9,487 nucleotides of DNA, from the NCBI GenBank assembly GCA_027621335.1, contig JAQCAN010000085.1, forward strand, positions 1 to 9,487, read 5' to 3'. This DNA is from Bacteroidota bacterium. Lineage in GTDB: Bacteria > Bacteroidota > Bacteroidia > Flavobacteriales_D > JABDKJ01. This document shows, in pieces, positions 5,980-9,487 of this stretch. Made by a program: the position numbers and the translations under genes. The notes beneath the pieces were generated by a model. That model was not told the DNA's origin, did not search any database, and saw nothing but the letters and a program-made list of their open reading frames with translations. Position 1 is the stretch's first letter. Each line of letters opens with the position of its first letter.

Positions 5980-8730
5980 TTATTGAGCAGTTACAGGTAG
6001 CTTGTATTTTCCTTTGGATTTTCTGATCCTCACTGCGACCACCTTATACTCAGGGCATTTGGCCTCTGAGTCATGCACGTCCGAAGTGATGTTATTCACC
6101 ATGATCTCCGGAAAGTGGAAGGTGGTGCTCAATACGCCTTGTTTCACCTCATCGGTGATGCGGGCTTTCACATCCACCTTGCCTCTTGCTGATTCCAGAC
6201 AAACGGATTCTCCATCTGCTATGCCATTGGCTTTGGCATCCTCAGGGTGGATCATGAGATAGTCATCCGAAAGGATATGCTCATTAGCTGTCCTTCGGGT
6301 CATCGCACCACAGTTATAGTGCTCAAGTTCTCTATTGGTGGTCAAGATATATGGATATTCCTTGGCATGCGATACAAGCTCTTCGCTCTCTCTGAAGTCG
6401 AAGTAGGCGAACTTCCCTTTTCCTCTCTTGAAGTCTGTGAGGTGAAGGATCTTCGTGTCGGTGCCATCCTTGGCCACGGGCCATTGCTTCCCATTCTTTC
6501 CAAGGTTCTCCCAAGTGACTCCCGCGAAGAAGGGGACGATCTGAGAAATCTCATCCAACATGCCTTCAGGTGTATAATCAGGCTGAGGGTAACCCATACG
6601 GTTCATCATGTCGATAATGATCTGCCCATCAGGTTTGGTTCCTTTGATAGGTTCCACAACCTGTCTCACGGCCTGTATACGCCTTTCACCATTGGTGAAG
6701 GTTCCGCTCTTTTCCAGGAAGGAGGCTCCAGGAAGCACCACATCGGCATACTTGGCCGTCTCGGTCATGAAGAGTTCTTGGACGATGACCAGATCAGTGG
6801 CTTCCAAAGCCCTGATGACCTTCTGGGTATTTGGATCAGTCTGGACTACATCCTCACCGATGATCCAAATGGCCTTCAGCTTTCCTTCCATGGCCGCCTC
6901 GAACATCTCAGGGATCTTATAGCCTATTGCCATCGGCACTTCTACGCCATAGAATTCATTGTAGCGCTGATTCACCTCAGGTTTTGTAATGTCAAGATAG
7001 CCAGCACCTTGATGCGGCTGAACCCCCATATCAGCACTTCCCTGAACGTTGTTCTGACCGCGTAAAGGATTCACGCCCACACCGCGTCTGCCGATGTTCC
7101 CCGTCAACATAGCCAGGTCTGCGATCTGCATCACAGTGAAGGTGCCTTGAGAGTGTTCGGTTACACCGAGTCCATGGAATGACATGGCATTCGGGGCAGT
7201 GGCATAGGCGATGGCAGCTTCTCTCACCAATCCTTTCTCCACTCCTGAGATTCTCTCCATCTCATCAAGGTCAAGGCTCATTAGCTTGGCCTTGTAGGTG
7301 TCGAAACCTTCAGTGCGAGAGGAGATGAAGGCCTCATCGGCCAGTCCTTCAGCTAGGATGTAATACATCATCATGTTCAGCACCGCGACATTAGTCCCTG
7401 GTCTCAATGCCAAGTGGTAGTCTGCATAACGCGCGATCTCAGTGCGTCTAGGATCGATGACGATGGTCACATTGTCCTGTTTCATGGCAAACTGCTTGAG
7501 CTTCGCCCCGGTCACAGGATGCGCATCAGTAGGATTCGCCCCGATGATCATGATGCAGTTGGTGTCTTTCAGGTCATCGATGGAATTGGTCGCTGCACCC
7601 GTTCCGAAAGTGCGCTGCATACCTAAAGCAGTGGGAGAGTGGCATACCCTGGCACAACCGTCAATGTTATTGGTCCCAATCACCGCGCGGATGAACTTCT
7701 GCATGAGGTAGTTCTCTTCATTGGTGCAACGCGAGGAGGAGATTCCGGCTATGGAATCAGGCCCGAATTCATTCTTGAATCCGGTCAATTTCTCAGCCAT
7801 GTAGGTGTACACTTCATCCCAGCTCACCTTCTCGAATTCCCCATTGCGTTTGATCATGGGAGCATTCAATCGCTCAGGGTGATTGTAGAACTTGAAGGCA
7901 TAGCGCCCTTTTAGGCAGGTATGGCCTTGATTCACTTCAGCGTCATACGGAGCCGTGATGCTTGCCACATTGCCATTGGAAGTAGAGACCTCGAGATTAC
8001 ATCCTACTCCGCAGTAGGTGCACACTGTTCGTGTTTTCTCGGTGGCACTGATGGCCTTGGACTGGAAGACATCGGAGATGGCAGAGGTGGGGCAAGCTTG
8101 CGAACAGGCTCCGCAACTGACGCAGTCAGATTCCATGAAACTCTCATCCAGACCCTTGATGATCTTGGAATCGAAGCCTCTTCCGGCCATGTTGAGGACG
8201 AATTGTCCTTGCACTTCATCACAGGCCCTGATGCAGCGGTAGCAATTGATGCACTTGGAAAGGTCAGAGGTCATGTAAGGGTGGCTGTGGTCCTTCTCAC
8301 GGTGCAGATGGGTCTCACCTTCAGGATAGCGCACATCCCTGATGCCCACTTGAGCGGCCACGGTCTGCAGTTCGCAGTTGCCATTGACCTCACAGGTCAA
8401 GCAATCCAATGGATGATCGGTGAGGACCAGCTCGATGATGTTCTTCCTCAGGTCTTTGATGGCTTCTGTAGTGGGATAGATGCGCTGTCCTTCAGCAACA
8501 GGGGTATGGCATGAGGCCATGGTCCTGGTCTTGCCATTCTCCTCCAAGGCAACTTCCACGCTGCACACACGACAAGAACCGAAGGGTTCTAGATTCGGTG
8601 CATCGCAGAGGGTAGGGACGAGGTGCTTCCCTTTATGCCTCTTAATGAATGACAGGATGGTCTCTCCCTCCACTATAGGAAAAGGACGGTGATCGATATA
8701 GGCGATCTTCTTGTTGGGCTGATTAGTCAA
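5980..8730 (-). CDS. fdsA: NAD-linked formate dehydrogenase alpha subunit (Mo/W-bisPGD, Cys-type)
   Basis: This cytoplasmic molybdenum- or tungsten-pterin enzyme oxidises formate to CO2 and passes the electrons along Fe-S clusters to the NuoF-like partner and NAD. All 916 residues are present. The N-terminal part is NuoG-like: a [2Fe-2S] set (Cys42, 53, 56, 74), a His-ligated cluster (His106, Cys110, 113, 119) and two ferredoxin-type clusters (Cys160/163/166/170 and 203/206/209/213). The catalytic part starts with Cys237/240/244/272. Active-site hallmarks are RVCHSPT with Cys363-His364, so the metal ligand is Cys and not selenocysteine, and RGQNNVQG with Arg557. The molybdopterin-dinucleotide-binding domain covers about 795-905. 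These residues separate it from plain NuoG. The start is a TTG at 8730 inside the previous gene's last codons; an in-frame TGA lies four codons upstream and no ATG occurs before residue 71, so TTG (or the ATT just before it) must serve. Similar genes are also named fdhA or fdhF. No clear terminator hairpin follows the TAA. Confidence 0.93.
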   Translation of the reverse strand: MTNQPNKKIAYIDHRPFPIVEGETILSFIKRHKGKHLVPTLCDAPNLEPFGSCRVCSVEVALEENGKTRTMASCHTPVAEGQRIYPTTEAIKDLRKNIIELVLTDHPLDCLTCEVNGNCELQTVAAQVGIRDVRYPEGETHLHREKDHSHPYMTSDLSKCINCYRCIRACDEVQGQFVLNMAGRGFDSKIIKGLDESFMESDCVSCGACSQACPTSAISDVFQSKAISATEKTRTVCTYCGVGCNLEVSTSNGNVASITAPYDAEVNQGHTCLKGRYAFKFYNHPERLNAPMIKRNGEFEKVSWDEVYTYMAEKLTGFKNEFGPDSIAGISSSRCTNEENYLMQKFIRAVIGTNNIDGCARVCHSPTALGMQRTFGTGAATNSIDDLKDTNCIMIIGANPTDAHPVTGAKLKQFAMKQDNVTIVIDPRRTEIARYADYHLALRPGTNVAVLNMMMYYILAEGLADEAFISSRTEGFDTYKAKLMSLDLDEMERISGVEKGLVREAAIAYATAPNAMSFHGLGVTEHSQGTFTVMQIADLAMLTGNIGRRGVGVNPLRGQNNVQGSADMGVQPHQGAGYLDITKPEVNQRYNEFYGVEVPMAIGYKIPEMFEAAMEGKLKAIWIIGEDVVQTDPNTQKVIRALEATDLVIVQELFMTETAKYADVVLPGASFLEKSGTFTNGERRIQAVRQVVEPIKGTKPDGQIIIDMMNRMGYPQPDYTPEGMLDEISQIVPFFAGVTWENLGKNGKQWPVAKDGTDTKILHLTDFKRGKGKFAYFDFRESEELVSHAKEYPYILTTNRELEHYNCGAMTRRTANEHILSDDYLMIHPEDAKANGIADGESVCLESARGKVDVKARITDEVKQGVLSTTFHFPEIMVNNITSDVHDSEAKCPEYKVVAVRIRKSKGKYKLPVTAQ

Positions 8731-8733
8731 AAT
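8723..8733 (-). promoter_or_regulatory. Overlapping stop/TTG start coupling fdsB and fdsA
   Basis: The beta subunit ends ...GAC TAA (stop 8723-8725) and the alpha subunit opens at TTG 8728-8730 in another frame, an 8-base overlap. No ATG or GTG is available. This arrangement suggests that ribosomes finishing fdsB re-initiate at the weak codon, which would keep the two subunits in proportion. An ATT at 8731-8733 is the only other near-start codon before the in-frame upstream stop. Confidence 0.55.
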
Positions 8734-9487
8734 ATTCTTTCAATTCAGGTTCAAAATACTGCAAGGCGTTCCTGATGGGCAAAGGAATTCCTCCTCCATG
8801 GGCGCATAAGGAGCCCATCTCCAAGGTCTTTAACAGGTCATTGAAAAGGCCTCTGTCGATCTTGTAATCAGAGGTCAATGCTTTTACCGACAGTTCATGA
8901 CCTCTCTTGGTCCCTAACCGGCAAGGAAAACATTTCCCACAGCTCTCATAGGAGGCGAAATCGAAGAGATGTTCAATGAATTTCATGATTGGGAAGTCCT
9001 TAGGGACACAAACTATAGACGCGTGACCGAGCAGGAAGCCATTTGAGGAGAAGGATTCGAAATCGATGGACAGGCTATCGATCTTCGAGACGGGCACCAA
9101 TCCACCCAATGGCCCTCCGATCTGCATGGCTTTGATAGGGACTTTGAACCCACCTCCTAGCTCATTGACCACAGTGGATAAGGGCGTTCCCATTTCCACT
9201 TCGTAGATCCCTGGATTATTGAAAAGACTGTCTAGCGAAATCAATTTGGTACCGGAAGACTTTTCTGTTCCAACAGATTTCCAAGCTTCTCCTCCTTGCT
9301 CGATGATATAATGCAAGGCTGCTTGGGTCTCTACATTATTTACCACTGTAGGGCGATTGAACAGACCTCTTTGAGCCGGGTAGGGTGGGCGAATTCTGAC
9401 CTCAGGCCTTTGTCCTTCTATGGAATTGATCAAGGCCGTCTCCTCTCCACATATATAAGAGCCTTGGGCTTGAATGACCTTGAAGTC
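8723..9487 (-). CDS. fdsB: Formate dehydrogenase beta subunit, NuoF/FdsB-like flavoprotein (N-terminus beyond window)
   Basis: This is the C-terminal 254 residues of a NuoF-family subunit, which binds FMN, NAD(H) and one [4Fe-4S] cluster and acts as the NAD-reducing end of the enzyme. Within the visible part, GSYICGEETALINSIEG (9-25) and RPTVVNNVET (45-54) are classic NuoF signatures near the flavin site. ESCGKCFPCRLGTKRG (181-196) plus SLCAHGGG (226-233) supply the cluster cysteines Cys183, 186, 189 and 228. The frame is open to the right edge, so the N-terminal half, including the glycine-rich NADH-binding part, is simply outside the window. The TAA stop overlaps the start of the alpha-subunit gene by 8 bases, which fixes the two as an operon. 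Its pairing with a formate dehydrogenase alpha subunit, not with complex I genes, is why I call it FdsB-like; on this fragment alone it could not be told from NuoF. A NuoE-like gamma subunit is expected upstream or fused to it. Confidence 0.88.
   Translation of the reverse strand, partial: DFKVIQAQGSYICGEETALINSIEGQRPEVRIRPPYPAQRGLFNRPTVVNNVETQAALHYIIEQGGEAWKSVGTEKSSGTKLISLDSLFNNPGIYEVEMGTPLSTVVNELGGGFKVPIKAMQIGGPLGGLVPVSKIDSLSIDFESFSSNGFLLGHASIVCVPKDFPIMKFIEHLFDFASYESCGKCFPCRLGTKRGHELSVKALTSDYKIDRGLFNDLLKTLEMGSLCAHGGGIPLPIRNALQYFEPELKEYFD

Noticed and set aside
6247..7065. A 272-codon open frame on the plus strand inside the formate dehydrogenase gene
   Set aside because: It lies wholly antisense to a well-conserved coding region, its translation resembles no family I know, and long antisense frames are a common by-product of codon use. 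A smaller one at 7921-8514 was dismissed for the same reason.
7642..7644. Possible selenocysteine site in the formate dehydrogenase active site
   Set aside because: The codon is TGC (Cys), not TGA, so no recoding is needed.

Overview
The window looks like a piece of a Bacteroidota (Bacteroidetes) chromosome. The strongest evidence is a SusC/RagA-type TonB-linked outer-membrane transporter, a family essentially confined to that phylum. A DUF2188 protein and a secreted choloylglycine-hydrolase-like enzyme of a type I associate with marine and soil Bacteroidota agree with this. All five supported genes, plus the partial gene at the right edge, lie on the minus strand, so the biological order runs right to left. 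No gap between genes exceeds about 195 bases. I see no rRNA, tRNA, CRISPR array, insertion sequence or prophage.

Layout in the direction of transcription: (1) 8723-9487, the C-terminal 254 residues of a NuoF/FdsB-like flavoprotein; (2) 5980-8730, a complete 916-residue molybdenum/tungsten formate dehydrogenase alpha subunit of the NAD-linked FdsA type. It starts at a TTG that overlaps the end of the previous gene. (3) 5507-5797, a small DUF2188 protein; (4) 4152-5420, an Ntn-type amide hydrolase with a signal peptide and four predicted C-terminal membrane helices; (5) 2845-4032, a GT4-like glycosyltransferase; (6) 1-2651, a SusC-like transporter missing its last part because the window ends.

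The two formate dehydrogenase genes clearly belong together. The beta subunit passes electrons from the alpha subunit's Fe-S chain to FMN and NAD, so formate oxidation would yield NADH and CO2. The remaining genes are separated by gaps of 86-193 bases and have no evident shared pathway. The SusC gene probably begins its own operon, with the usual SusD partner expected just beyond position 1. Short inverted repeats before susC, a repeat and promoter-like elements before the DUF2188 gene, and a possible -7 element before the glycosyltransferase are the only regulatory signals I could pick out, all at modest confidence.

Overall this is mostly ordinary chromosomal content. I do not see an undescribed multi-gene system. 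The items most worth a second look are the hydrolase with its membrane tail, the glycosyltransferase lacking the usual EX7E glutamates, the TTG-start overlap in the formate dehydrogenase operon, and the paired inverted repeats ahead of susC.
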